Shown: in pieces, positions 35,121-44,456 of the stretch | How the letters are laid out: each line of letters starts with the position of its first letter | Position numbering within the stretch: position 1 is the first letter of the stretch | Assembly (NCBI RefSeq): GCF_033100395.1 | Contig: NZ_JAWLVJ010000002.1 | Coordinates: 186,001 to 250,000, forward strand | Reading direction: 5' to 3' | From: Terasakiella sp033100395 | Lineage (GTDB): Bacteria > Pseudomonadota > Alphaproteobacteria > Rhodospirillales > Terasakiellaceae | DNA length: 64,000 bases | Translations under genes and position numbers: made by a program | Notes under the pieces: generated by a model | The model's input: the letters and a program-made list of their open reading frames with translations, nothing else | The model's database searches: none | What the model was told of the DNA's origin: nothing

Positions 35121-36330
35121 TATTTCTAAACAAAGCTGGTTTCAGGAAAGCGCAAGCCAGCGTGTGATGCACGCCCTTCGCCAGGGTGGGGCGGAACCTC
35201 GCTTTGTCGGCGGGTGTGTGCGCGATAGCCTGTGTGGCCGCACTGTCCACGATATCGATATCGCGACGACAAGTTTGCCAGAAATTACTTTGTCTTTGCT
35301 GGAAGGTCAGGGGATTAAGGCCATCCCGACCGGGATTGAACATGGCACCATCACGGCTGTATGTGAAGGGCGTACCTTTGAAATTACCACTTTGCGCAGT
35401 GATGTATCCACTGATGGACGCCGCGCAACCGTTGCATTTAGTGATGACTGGTTGGAAGATGCCAAGCGCCGGGATTTTACCTTCAACGCCATGAGTGTGG
35501 ATATCAACGGGGATATTTATGACCCGTTTGATGGGGTAAAGGATTTACGCTTGGGCATCGTGCGCTTTGTCGGGGATGCAGAAAGCCGTATCCGCGAAGA
35601 CTATCTGCGCTTGCTTCGGTTCTTCCGTTTTACAGCCTTTTACGGCAAAGGGTCCCCGGGTCGTGCGACCTTACAGGTTTGTTCTGATCTGGCAGACGGT
35701 CTGGATGGCTTGTCAGGTGAAAGGATCTCACAGGAAATGCTTAGGCTTCTGGCAGCGCCCAATCCGGCGAAATGGGTACGCCTGATGGTACGTGGCGGGA
35801 TTTTATCCCATTTGATTTCTGATGCTGAAGATTCCCATGCGCTGGAAATGATGTGTGCGTTTGAAGACAAACCGGATGCGTTGCGTCGTCTGGCCATTTT
35901 GCTTCCTGAAACACCTGGCGCAGTGGAAGAAGTCGTTAAACGCTGGCATCTGTCTAATAAACAAAAAGATCGCCTGATGGCCGCACGTGCCAATAAAGAA
36001 AATCTGATCCCGACCCAGCCGCTGGAAGAATTGCGTGCTTTTTTATATCGTTATGGCGCGATCTGTGCGCGGGATCAGTTGTTTATCTATTGGGCGGAAA
36101 AACAGTTTAGTGGCATTGGCCCGGCGGAACAGGCAGTGCTTAGCACCATTGATGCCTGGGAAGAAAATCCGGTTAAGTTTCCCATCAAGGGACAGGACCT
36201 GATTGAACAGGGTGCGGTGGCCGGACCCGAACTTGGTCAGCAGCTAAAACAAATTGAAAACTGGTGGTGTGAGGGTGGCTGTCAGGCAGACAAGGATGCC
36301 TGCCTGAGCTTTTATGCTACTTTATCTTAA
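35101..36330 (+). CDS. cca: CCA tRNA nucleotidyltransferase
   Basis: A 409-residue class II nucleotidyltransferase with FVGGCVRDSLCGRTVHDIDIA holding the catalytic DxD, the KRRDFTFNAM motif B/C and RIREDYLRLLRFFRF (motif D/E). It adds or repairs the 3' CCA of tRNA. Length and motifs are normal and no HD domain was seen. Its stop overlaps that of the convergent chemoreceptor gene by 4 bases. Confidence 0.95.
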   Translation: MLSATIDISKQSWFQESASQRVMHALRQGGAEPRFVGGCVRDSLCGRTVHDIDIATTSLPEITLSLLEGQGIKAIPTGIEHGTITAVCEGRTFEITTLRSDVSTDGRRATVAFSDDWLEDAKRRDFTFNAMSVDINGDIYDPFDGVKDLRLGIVRFVGDAESRIREDYLRLLRFFRFTAFYGKGSPGRATLQVCSDLADGLDGLSGERISQEMLRLLAAPNPAKWVRLMVRGGILSHLISDAEDSHALEMMCAFEDKPDALRRLAILLPETPGAVEEVVKRWHLSNKQKDRLMAARANKENLIPTQPLEELRAFLYRYGAICARDQLFIYWAEKQFSGIGPAEQAVLSTIDAWEENPVKFPIKGQDLIEQGAVAGPELGQQLKQIENWWCEGGCQADKDACLSFYATLS

Positions 36331-38819
36331 GCCTTTGAGACTTCTTTCAAGAAAGTATCGATCTGCGCATTCAGGTCATTGGCATTGTCAGAAACCTGCT
36401 TGGCCGAACTAAAGACTTCCGCTGACATCCGCCCGGTTTCTTCGGTTGCCTCAGCCACCCCTTCGATATTGTTGGACACATCGCGGGTTCCGGTTGCCGC
36501 CTCATTGACATTGGTGCTGATTTCTTGTGTGGCGCTACCTTGCTGGTTTACAGCTTCAGCTACGCTTGATGCAACGTCATTGATATCCGTGATGGTGCGG
36601 GTCACCCCTTCGATCACTTCAACGGCACGCATGGTGTCATCCTGAATGGTGTTGATCTGGCTTGTGATTTCATCGGTGGCTTTGGCGGTCTGGTTGGCGA
36701 GGTTTTTAACTTCGCTTGCGACAACCGCAAAGCCTTTGCCAGCTTCGCCAGCCCGCGCCGCTTCGATCGTTGCGTTCAGGGCGAGAAGGTTGGTCTGTTC
36801 GGCAATATCGGTGATCATGGAAACCACCTGACCAATTTTCTCTGCCCCATCGGCGAGGCCCTGAATGGTGGTCTGGGCGTCATGGGCATTTTGGGTTGCT
36901 TGTGTCGCGATCTGGGTGGAATGATCCACCTGTCTTGAAATTTCCTGAATGGAGCTGGAAAGTTCTTCAGCTGCACTGGCGACGGTTTCCACATTGCTGG
37001 TGGCCTGAGTGGCAGCAGAGGCGACCATGGAAGACTGGCTGCGCGCGGTCTCGGTCGCCCCGGACATGGCTTCGGCATTTTCTTCCAGTTTGTCAGCTGC
37101 ACCGGATAAGCCTTCCAGAGATTGGGCGATATTTTCGCGGAATTCTTCGGTGATACGCAGGCGGCGCACGCTGGTGCGTTCGCGGACACTTTGTTCAATG
37201 CCTTGCTGGGCCTGTTCCATATTCTGACGGATGATGGCTTCTTTAAAGCTTTGGATCGCGCGGGCCATTTCACCAATTTCATCTGACTTGTGACGTCCGG
37301 CGATCATGGTTTCTGTATGGCCTTGTTCCAGTCGTTCAATGGAGGCACGTAATTGTTTGAGTGGGGTGACCACACTGTGGATCAGGATCATGGCAAAGAT
37401 GACAATAAAGGCCGCAATGATCAATGAGATCACAAGTAAGGTCATAAAGGCCGTTTCTGCTTTGGCTTCAGTCGCAAGCGCCTGTTCAATCAGGTTTTCA
37501 CCCATCGTGTTTTCAACCTGCTTAAGCTTGTTGATTTTTTGGGTAATGGTGTCAAACCATTGCGGACCAGTGATGCCTTTCAGATCGTTTGTGGCTGGGC
37601 TGGCAATGGCGATGGCACGCATTTTTTCAACCGTATCCACAGCTTCTCCTGAAATAGTGTTATCCATCAGGGCAAGGGTTTCAGGTGTGGCAAAAGATCT
37701 CGCCACTTTCATGTAGGAATCCTGAATGGCGATCAGGCTGATCAGGTCTTTCAACAGGGCGGGGTTGAACTGGCCACTGCCGAAGCCAACCGATCCTTTT
37801 GCCCGTTCAATGCCTGCACGTTCCTTGCTTTGCAGGAAATTTACAAAGGCGGAAATTCGGTTGGACAGCGACAGATCGTTTGAAATCTTGCTCATGGCAG
37901 CGATGGAATTCAGCAAATCGGCATTCAGCGCGGAATAAAATCCAACTTCCTGGGCAACGGTGACAGCTTGCGCGTCTACTTTCTTGCGCATATTCGGCAT
38001 CTGGTTCAGACGATCACGAATTTTTTCAATCTCATTTTTAAGGCCGAGTTTTTCACCCAGTTTCAGAGCATCGGGGATGGGGTTTAATTTTTCATCGGTG
38101 TTTTTGCGCTGGGCAATGACTTTGTCACCAAAGGATTTACCTTTTGACCCCAAAAAGCCAGCAGAGGCTCCGCGTTCTTTTTGAAGTTCATGCACCAGAT
38201 TACTAAAAGCTTTTGCCATTTCAGAAAGCTGTTCGATCTTGTGCATTTCGCTCATCGTTGCGCGCTTTTCCAAAACGGCAGTTCCGGCAAAATACAAAAG
38301 CGCGATCAAGGGAATGACGGCAAGGGCTGCAATCCGGGTACTGAGACGAAATCGATCCAGCAGCCGTTCCAGCAGGCTGGTTTCCGCTTCTTTATTGGTG
38401 ACTAGACCTGCACGTTCCAGGTCCGGAAGCATTTTATGATCGTGATTGAAGATATGGTTGATCACCCACTTGTGCAGAAACTTCAACAGTTCTTGCCCTG
38501 AGATGGTGTCCGGTTCATTGCGATAACGCTCGCGGATGCCTTTCAGGTAATTGAAGCTATCTTCATGGGCGGCCTGATGCATTTGCAGTTTGTCAGTACC
38601 CTGAATTTTCTTCAGGATGGCTTCTTCGCGGCCAAAGTGGGCACGCAGATGAACCAGAATTTCATCTAGTGTATCGGCAATTTTATGGGTGTCAGCATTG
38701 CTGCGGATCAGTTCATTTAACTGGTTCATCCGACCGACCAGCTGTTGATGATCCGTGTCCAGTTCTTCGACGCCCAAATCAAAAGCATGGTTCCATTCGA
38801 TTAAGCTATTCTCGGTCAT
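36327..38819 (-). CDS. Chemoreceptor with N-terminal haemerythrin and NIT domains
   Basis: An 830-residue methyl-accepting chemotaxis protein. Residues 1-135 form a bacteriohaemerythrin with all diiron ligands: His24, His61, Glu65, His81, His85, His122 and Asp127. A transmembrane segment (about 163-183) leads to a nitrate/nitrite-sensing type region (about 195-430, with ELQKERGASAGFLGSKG), a second membrane segment (about 455-482), HAMP (to about 530), and the signalling tip (around 690-740, with ATIEAARAGEAGKGFAVVA). A haemerythrin before the first membrane helix would be cytoplasmic and could report O2 together with a periplasmic ligand. CAGGGAGAAAC precedes the ATG. Whether it senses nitrate is inferred from the domain name only. 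Confidence 0.92.
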   Translation of the reverse strand: MTENSLIEWNHAFDLGVEELDTDHQQLVGRMNQLNELIRSNADTHKIADTLDEILVHLRAHFGREEAILKKIQGTDKLQMHQAAHEDSFNYLKGIRERYRNEPDTISGQELLKFLHKWVINHIFNHDHKMLPDLERAGLVTNKEAETSLLERLLDRFRLSTRIAALAVIPLIALLYFAGTAVLEKRATMSEMHKIEQLSEMAKAFSNLVHELQKERGASAGFLGSKGKSFGDKVIAQRKNTDEKLNPIPDALKLGEKLGLKNEIEKIRDRLNQMPNMRKKVDAQAVTVAQEVGFYSALNADLLNSIAAMSKISNDLSLSNRISAFVNFLQSKERAGIERAKGSVGFGSGQFNPALLKDLISLIAIQDSYMKVARSFATPETLALMDNTISGEAVDTVEKMRAIAIASPATNDLKGITGPQWFDTITQKINKLKQVENTMGENLIEQALATEAKAETAFMTLLVISLIIAAFIVIFAMILIHSVVTPLKQLRASIERLEQGHTETMIAGRHKSDEIGEMARAIQSFKEAIIRQNMEQAQQGIEQSVRERTSVRRLRITEEFRENIAQSLEGLSGAADKLEENAEAMSGATETARSQSSMVASAATQATSNVETVASAAEELSSSIQEISRQVDHSTQIATQATQNAHDAQTTIQGLADGAEKIGQVVSMITDIAEQTNLLALNATIEAARAGEAGKGFAVVASEVKNLANQTAKATDEITSQINTIQDDTMRAVEVIEGVTRTITDINDVASSVAEAVNQQGSATQEISTNVNEAATGTRDVSNNIEGVAEATEETGRMSAEVFSSAKQVSDNANDLNAQIDTFLKEVSKA

Positions 38820-38944
38820 TTTGTTTCTCCCTGTTGGAAGAAAGTGTAACTTACTTTTGAGAGAGAAGGGGAACTAACTTTAGCTATAAAGTATTACTAA
38901 TTTCGTATTAATACCTAGGTGAAAATACGGAGTTTTGTTGTGGA

Positions 38945-40279
38945 TTAGTTCTGGTCAATTATATGAAAGAAAGAGGCCGTGGTTCTGCCGGACATCAGTC
39001 CCATGGGGCCTAAATCCATACCGGATGCATTCTTGGCATGAAAGGGTTGTTGGCCGTTTTCACACAGGATGCTTGCATAATGGAATTCATGCCCGCGCAA
39101 GGTTGTCCCTTTCTTGGTAAAGGGCAGGTCATGCATGACTTCAATTTCGCGGTAGCCCAGATGCAGTTTGCGTTTGGCAAAAGATGTTTCCAGATCAAGA
39201 ATACCTGCCATCTCATAGGTATTACCGTGGCGGTCTTCCAAGGTCTTGCCCAATGTCATATAGCCCCCGCATTCACCAAAAATGGTGGTGCCGATATCGT
39301 GATAGGCTTTTAAGGATCCTAGGAAGTTTTTATTGGCAGCCAGTTTTTCGCAATGAAGTTCCGGATAACCACCGGGCAGATAGATGGCATCACACAGCTG
39401 GTCCGGCGTTTCGTCTTCCAGTGGGGAGAAAAAGGTTAGTTCAGCGCCCGCCTTTCGCCAATGATCCAGAAGGGCGGGATAGGTAAAGGCATAGGCTTTG
39501 TCACGCGCCACCGCAATGCGTTGCCCGATGGGGGCAAAAAAACTGTCGGGGGATGGTTTGGGGGCGAGTGATGAGGCGCTTGCCAGCTGATGGAGCACAT
39601 CCAGGTCCAGATGTTCTTCGATAAAGTCGGCGGCCTTGTTCAGGAAGGCATCCAGTTCCGGGTGTTCTTCTGCCAGGACCAACCCCAGATGACGTTCCGG
39701 CAGGGAAAGTTCCGTTTGACGTGGAATGAACCCCAAGACCTTGATGTCTGGCACATGGGTTTCACAGGCATTTTTCAACAGCTGGATATGGCCGGGCCCA
39801 CCCACTTTGTTGAAGATCACACCTGTGACATGGACGTCTTTATCAAAACTTGCAAAGCCGTGGATCAGGGCAGCAGCAGATGCGGCTTGCGCGTTGGCAT
39901 CAATCACCAGAACGACGGGCCAGCCCGTGCGTCGCGCAATATCGGCAGGTGACCCATCTTTGTTGGAGCGGCTGTTGGCAGGCAAAGTTGCACCGTCAAA
40001 CAAGCCCATTACCCCTTCGCAGATGATCAGGTCCGAGGCATCAGACAAGGTGCTTAGAATGCTGGACAAAGTCTCATCACGCATGGCCCAGCCATCCACA
40101 TTGGGGCACATACGTTTGGTAGCAGCAGCATGAAAAGCAGGATCGATATAATCCGGGCCAACCTTGGCGGACGCCACATTTATCCCGCGACGGTGCAGCG
40201 CATGAAGGGTGGCAAGGGTTACAAAGGTTTTACCGTTGTTGGAGGCAGGTGCTGCAATGATCAGTCCGTTTGTGGTCAC
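38945..40279 (-). CDS. cobB: Cobyrinate a,c-diamide synthase
   Basis: A 444-residue CobB/CbiA: N-terminal ATP-binding domain (LIIAAPASNNGKTFVTLATL), VGPDYIDPAFH, and a C-terminal glutamine amidotransferase domain with the nucleophile Cys in FGECGGYMTLG. It amidates the a and c side chains of the corrin ring using glutamine and ATP. Length is typical (about 435-460). It overlaps the SCO gene by 4 bases and is last in a four-gene minus-strand unit that starts with uroporphyrinogen methyltransferase. Confidence 0.94.
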   Translation of the reverse strand: MTTNGLIIAAPASNNGKTFVTLATLHALHRRGINVASAKVGPDYIDPAFHAAATKRMCPNVDGWAMRDETLSSILSTLSDASDLIICEGVMGLFDGATLPANSRSNKDGSPADIARRTGWPVVLVIDANAQAASAAALIHGFASFDKDVHVTGVIFNKVGGPGHIQLLKNACETHVPDIKVLGFIPRQTELSLPERHLGLVLAEEHPELDAFLNKAADFIEEHLDLDVLHQLASASSLAPKPSPDSFFAPIGQRIAVARDKAYAFTYPALLDHWRKAGAELTFFSPLEDETPDQLCDAIYLPGGYPELHCEKLAANKNFLGSLKAYHDIGTTIFGECGGYMTLGKTLEDRHGNTYEMAGILDLETSFAKRKLHLGYREIEVMHDLPFTKKGTTLRGHEFHYASILCENGQQPFHAKNASGMDLGPMGLMSGRTTASFFHIIDQN

Positions 40280-40887
40280 CGGATTTTGTCTTTCAGTTTC
40301 TGGGCCATGTCTTCAGGGCTGATGCCATGGCGGAAGTGGGTGACGAATTTACCATCCGGTCCCATCAGATATTGGAAGGCACTGTGATCCATAAGATATT
40401 CATCCGCCGGACTGCCATCTTCGACGATTTTTTTGTAATAGACCTTATAGGCCTTGGCCGCTTGTTTAATCTGATCAAGCGACCCGGTCAAGCCGATCAG
40501 GCTTTTATGGAAGTGTTTGATATATTCAGCCATGACTTCGGGCGTATCACGTTCCGGGTCAACCGTGATGAACAGGGAAATAACCTTGTTGGATTTACGC
40601 ATGGGCAGGAGTTCAAGTGCGCTGGCGGCGGTCTGTAGACCCGTTGGGCAGACGTCCGGGCAGAAGGTGTAACCGAAATTCACCAGCGTGTAGCTGCCGT
40701 GCAGGTCTTCATCAGTGACGGTGTTGCCTTTGTGATCAACCAGTTCAAATGCACCGCCGATGGCGACTTCGCCCGTATTTGTGACGACAGGGTCTTCCAG
40801 TAAGTGCGGCAGGCGGACCGTGATCCCGACGATCAGGAAAACGGCAGCAACAGCGAAGTAAAGCAAAATACGCGCGCGTGAATTCAT
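40276..40887 (-). CDS. SCO1/SenC family copper chaperone
   Basis: A 203-residue membrane-anchored thioredoxin-fold protein with one N-terminal transmembrane segment, the copper ligands in TFCPDVCP and the distal His in LMDHSAF. SCO proteins deliver copper to the CuA site of cytochrome oxidase or keep its cysteines reduced. It follows the TauE/SafE-like gene by 16 bases and overlaps cobB. Confidence 0.93.
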   Translation of the reverse strand: MNSRARILLYFAVAAVFLIVGITVRLPHLLEDPVVTNTGEVAIGGAFELVDHKGNTVTDEDLHGSYTLVNFGYTFCPDVCPTGLQTAASALELLPMRKSNKVISLFITVDPERDTPEVMAEYIKHFHKSLIGLTGSLDQIKQAAKAYKVYYKKIVEDGSPADEYLMDHSAFQYLMGPDGKFVTHFRHGISPEDMAQKLKDKIR

Positions 40888-40903
40888 AATTCTATGTCCC
40901 TGT

Positions 40904-41689
40904 CTAACTTATCAGCGTCCAGGCAAGGTAGCCTAAAACGCCCGAATTTAAAATCAACAAAATAGGGGCAAGATCGGTTATGACCGTGCGCCATTTTTGC
41001 CCGGCCATATGTCCGGCCAGTCCAACTGCCATTAAGGCCGGAATGGTCCCCAGCGCAAAAGCCGCCATGGCAAAGGCCCCCGCAACAAAATCCGCGCTGG
41101 CCCCAGCCGCTGCCAATGCACCATATAGGAGCCCGCAAGGCAGAAATCCAAGTCCTAAGCCAAGAAAATATCCGTTTACTCCGGTAGGGCGGGCAAAAAA
41201 CGGTTTCAGGATTTTACCAAGGCCATTTGAGAGCGTGCTTTCCTGTTTCTGGTTTGCACCAAACAAGGGAAGGTTGGGGAAGCTGACACCAAGACGTTTC
41301 AGCGCATATCCTAGGAAAAAGATCGCGGCCAGCATCAACAGGGCGGCTGAAATCCATTTCATGCCGCCAAACTGGATAGCCCCTTGTGCCAGCAATCCAA
41401 CGGCCAGCCCCAAGAAGATATAAGTCGTCATGCGCCCCAGATGATAAGGGATCAGGGCCGCCCCCGTCAGACGCTTGAATTCGGACATCTGGTCCAGCTT
41501 GATATTTTCAAGCCGGGCCGTAACCTGGGAAAGAACAAAAGGCGCGCACATGCTCATACAATGGGTGGCACTGCCCAGAAGACCTGCGACAAAAAGGCTG
41601 ATCAGCAGGCTGCCGTTATCTTCAACAACAACGGTGCAATGGGCCAGCCCGGCCTGCAGCATGGTCATGAGCAGCAGTTCTTGTTCCAT
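40904..41689 (-). CDS. TauE/SafE-DsbD_2-type membrane protein
   Basis: A 261-residue protein with about six transmembrane helices. The N-terminal GSATHCMSMCAPF carries a HCxxxC-like metal or thiol motif shared with the urease-accessory/DsbD_2 family (PF13386 type), and GLGFLPCGLLYGAL is the second conserved Cys segment. Family members are linked to copper handling for cytochrome oxidase. The next gene encodes SCO, which supports a copper role. It starts against the stop of the SUMT gene with no gap. Confidence 0.82.
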   Translation of the reverse strand: MEQELLLMTMLQAGLAHCTVVVEDNGSLLISLFVAGLLGSATHCMSMCAPFVLSQVTARLENIKLDQMSEFKRLTGAALIPYHLGRMTTYIFLGLAVGLLAQGAIQFGGMKWISAALLMLAAIFFLGYALKRLGVSFPNLPLFGANQKQESTLSNGLGKILKPFFARPTGVNGYFLGLGLGFLPCGLLYGALAAAGASADFVAGAFAMAAFALGTIPALMAVGLAGHMAGQKWRTVITDLAPILLILNSGVLGYLAWTLIS

Positions 41690-42460
41690 TTAGTTAAAAC
41701 ACTCCAGCAAGTCCGCTTCCAATCCCACCGTGGGGCCCAGAATAAGCAGGGCAGGGGATTTTATATCAGATTTTGCTAATTCTTCGAAGCAGTTTTCCAA
41801 AGTGGTCAGGCAACGTTTTTGTTTGGGTGTTGTGGCATTGGATACCACACAAATTTGTTCTTTCGGATCGCGTCCGGCCTTTAACATTTCGCTTTGGATT
41901 TTGGCGATATGTTTCATCGGCATATAAAAGACAATCACCGGGGAACTTTTCGCCAGGGCCTGCCAGTCAACTGCCGGGACGTTCCCGCTTTTATCGTGAC
42001 CAGTCACAAAACTTATGACCTGATTGGACGCCCCGTCACTAACCGGAACGCCTGCATAGGCAGAACCTGCCACCCCTGCAGTGACGCCGGGGACAATGCG
42101 CACGGGTACACCATGTTCAATCAGCATTTTGGCTTCTTCAGCACCGCGGCCAAAGACAAACGGGTCACCACCTTTAAGGCGCAGAATTTTCTTTCCAGTT
42201 TTTGCCAGTTCGATTAAACGCAGGCTGATATCGGTTTGTTTGGGTGATGATTTTACCCCGCCGCGTTTGCCCATGGATTCCAGAACGGCTGTTTCAGGGG
42301 CAAGGGCCAGAATTTCATCTGCCACCAACGCATCGTGGACAATGATGTCCGCCTTCTGGATTGCATGCCAGGCATAAAGGGTCAGCAGTTTGGGATCACC
42401 GGGGCCAGCCCCGACCAGCCAGACACTGCCATCATCAAAATTTGGAAAAGAAATATTCAT
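41690..42460 (-). CDS. cobA: Uroporphyrinogen-III C-methyltransferase
   Basis: A 256-residue single-domain SUMT, the usual size. It shows VWLVGAGPGDPKLLTL at the N-terminus, RLKGGDPFVFGRGAEE and VPGVTAGVAGSAYAGVP. It uses S-adenosylmethionine to make precorrin-2 for cobalamin or sirohaem. There is no fused CysG dehydrogenase part. It is divergent from cbiD with 63 bases between starts, too short for a cobalamin riboswitch. Confidence 0.95.
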   Translation of the reverse strand: MNISFPNFDDGSVWLVGAGPGDPKLLTLYAWHAIQKADIIVHDALVADEILALAPETAVLESMGKRGGVKSSPKQTDISLRLIELAKTGKKILRLKGGDPFVFGRGAEEAKMLIEHGVPVRIVPGVTAGVAGSAYAGVPVSDGASNQVISFVTGHDKSGNVPAVDWQALAKSSPVIVFYMPMKHIAKIQSEMLKAGRDPKEQICVVSNATTPKQKRCLTTLENCFEELAKSDIKSPALLILGPTVGLEADLLECFN

Positions 42461-42523
42461 AACTGCGGTACTAAACTAAAAACGAGTCGATGACAATTTA
42501 TGTAAAATAGTTATGTTTGAATT

Positions 42524-43594
42524 ATGTCAAAGAATGCTGAAAACAAAACTTTAAGGAAAGGCTGGACGACGGGTGCTTGCGCTACGGCTGCGGCAACCGC
42601 GTCTTATCGGGCTTTGCTTAACGGGGAATTCCCCGATCCCGTGACGATTTACCTGCCCAAAGGCCAGACCCCGGCCTTTGTGTTGAATCGTTGTGAGCGC
42701 GATGGGGAAACAGCATGGGCCAGTGTGATCAAGGATGCAGGGGATGATCCGGATATCACTCATGGCGCAGAAATCCTCGTTTCAGTTAAAGAACTCCCTG
42801 TCGGAAGCGGTGTTGTTTTTAAAAATGGCGACGGGGTCGGTGTTGTCACCAAGCCGGGCCTGCCTTTGGATGTCGGCGAACCTGCCATCAACCCCATGCC
42901 ACGCCAGATGATCACGGATAATCTGAATGCGGTGAAAGAAAATCCGGACGTGGAAGTTACCGTGTCCATCACAAATGGCGAAAAGCTCGCTCAGAAAACC
43001 ATGAACCCGCGCCTGGGGATTATCGGCGGATTATCGGTTTTGGGGACGACCGGAATTGTGGTGCCCTATTCCTGTGCGGCCTGGATACATTCTATCCATC
43101 GCGGCATTGATGTGGCCAAAGCGACTGGGATTAATCATATCGCTGCCTGTACAGGGTCCACATCGGAAAAGACTGCTGTGTCCATGTATGGATTTGAAGA
43201 AAGTGCTCTGATTGATATGGGTGATTTTGCAGGTGGGGTGTTGAAATATCTGCGCAAACAGCCGATTGACAAACTGACGCTGTGCGGTGGCTTTGCGAAA
43301 TTCTGCAAGCTGGCTCAAGGCGAGATGGATTTGCATTCTTCCCGATCCCGTGTGGATTTATCCAAGCTTGCGGGCTGGATGGAGGAGGCTGGGGGCGCTG
43401 ATCTGGTGGAACGAGTGAAAACGGCAAATACAGGCCTGGAAGTGATTGAACTGGCACGAGATCATGATATTCCGCTAGGTGATCTGGTCGCGACACGGGC
43501 AAAAGAAGTTGCGCGTGCCGTGGTGTCCGGTCATTGTGAAATTGAAATTATCCTCATTAACCGTAAAGGAGAGATTGTCGGTCATGCCCGCTAA
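42524..43594 (+). CDS. cbiD: Cobalt-precorrin-5B C1-methyltransferase
   Basis: A 356-residue CbiD recognised by LRKGWTTGACATAAATA at the N-terminus and the GGFAKFCKLAQGEMDLHS segment. CbiD methylates C1 in the anaerobic-type corrin route. It overlaps cobK by 11 bases. AAGG occurs within the short stretch before the next gene's start, not upstream here. Confidence 0.94.
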   Translation: MSKNAENKTLRKGWTTGACATAAATASYRALLNGEFPDPVTIYLPKGQTPAFVLNRCERDGETAWASVIKDAGDDPDITHGAEILVSVKELPVGSGVVFKNGDGVGVVTKPGLPLDVGEPAINPMPRQMITDNLNAVKENPDVEVTVSITNGEKLAQKTMNPRLGIIGGLSVLGTTGIVVPYSCAAWIHSIHRGIDVAKATGINHIAACTGSTSEKTAVSMYGFEESALIDMGDFAGGVLKYLRKQPIDKLTLCGGFAKFCKLAQGEMDLHSSRSRVDLSKLAGWMEEAGGADLVERVKTANTGLEVIELARDHDIPLGDLVATRAKEVARAVVSGHCEIEIILINRKGEIVGHAR

Positions 43595-44339
43595 GAAGCT
43601 GTTGATTTTAGGTGGCACAGGCGAAGCAGCCAAGCTTGCCAAACTGGTTATGGACTGTTTTCAGGATCGACTGGATGTGACGGTCTCTTACAGTGGGGTT
43701 ACTGGCCATCAACCGGAATTGCCCTGCAATGTGCGGGTTGGCGGTTTTGGCGGGGTGGAAGGCATGATGACCTATATTCGCGAAAACAAGATCGACTATC
43801 TGGTGGATGCGACCCATCCGTTTGCGGAAAAGATATCCCAACATGCGTATATCGTCGCCAATGCGATGCAGCTGCCGATCATTGTGTTTAAACGCCCCCA
43901 ATGGGTGGCCCAGCCGAAAGACAAATGGCTGGAAGTAAACGATATGGATCAGGCGGTTGAGGTTTTAAGCCAATTGGGGGCAACTGCCTTTCTGACCACG
44001 GGGGTTAAGGACCTGCATCGGTTTGAAGGGCTGGACGATGTTCAATTGATTGTCCGACTCGTTAACGAACCGAAAGAAGAGTTGCCGCTTGCCAATTATA
44101 AAACCGTTATCGGGCGCCCACCTTTTAGCGTGGAAGAAGAAATCCAGCTGATCCGGGACCATAAAATCCGGGTCCTGGTAACGAAAAATAGCGGAGGCGA
44201 GCAAACGTCCGCCAAACTGGAAGCCGCCCGACAGGAAAAGATCAGTGTGATCATGATCAATCGCCCGCCAGCCGAACCCCTTGAAGAAACAGGGCAAATA
44301 AACGATGTGCTGAAATGGTTGAATGCCCATGGGGCCTAA
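43584..44339 (+). CDS. cobK: Precorrin-6A / cobalt-precorrin-6A reductase
   Basis: About 251 residues from the ATG at 43584, which follows AAGGAGAG by ten bases; the longer frame to 43479 would lie inside cbiD. It starts KKLLILGGTGEAAKLAKL, a nucleotide-binding motif, and has DYLVDATHPFAEKIS, the CobK/CbiJ signature. It reduces the macrocycle with NADPH. It is co-directional and overlapping with cbiD. CobK versus CbiJ specificity cannot be told from sequence; cbiD as neighbour favours the cobalt (anaerobic) form. Confidence 0.9.
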   Translation: MPAKKLLILGGTGEAAKLAKLVMDCFQDRLDVTVSYSGVTGHQPELPCNVRVGGFGGVEGMMTYIRENKIDYLVDATHPFAEKISQHAYIVANAMQLPIIVFKRPQWVAQPKDKWLEVNDMDQAVEVLSQLGATAFLTTGVKDLHRFEGLDDVQLIVRLVNEPKEELPLANYKTVIGRPPFSVEEEIQLIRDHKIRVLVTKNSGGEQTSAKLEAARQEKISVIMINRPPAEPLEETGQINDVLKWLNAHGA

Positions 44340-44373
44340 GCCTTAGCTGGAGCTATGCAAGCTCTACAATGCT

Positions 44374-44403
44374 GCAATGCGGAAAAAATAATTGTCGCAT
44401 TGC
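44374..44403 (+). promoter_or_regulatory. Inverted repeat upstream of the DUF1127 gene
   Basis: GCAATGCG (44374-44381) and CGCATTGC (44396-44403) form a perfect 8-bp inverted repeat, and each arm is followed by GGAAAAA, so the segment also reads as two near-identical direct copies of GC(A/T)TGCGGAAAAA. It is about 55 bases before the DUF1127 start and could be an operator. Confidence 0.4.
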
Positions 44404-44456
44404 GGAAAAATACTACATCTACTCTCAACCAAAACATTTTACCGATGAGAATAGAT

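Noticed and set aside
42461..42523. Possible cobalamin riboswitch between cobA and cbiD
   Set aside because: The gap is only 63 bases, far shorter than a cobalamin riboswitch of about 200 bases, and has no B12-box-like sequence that I could see.
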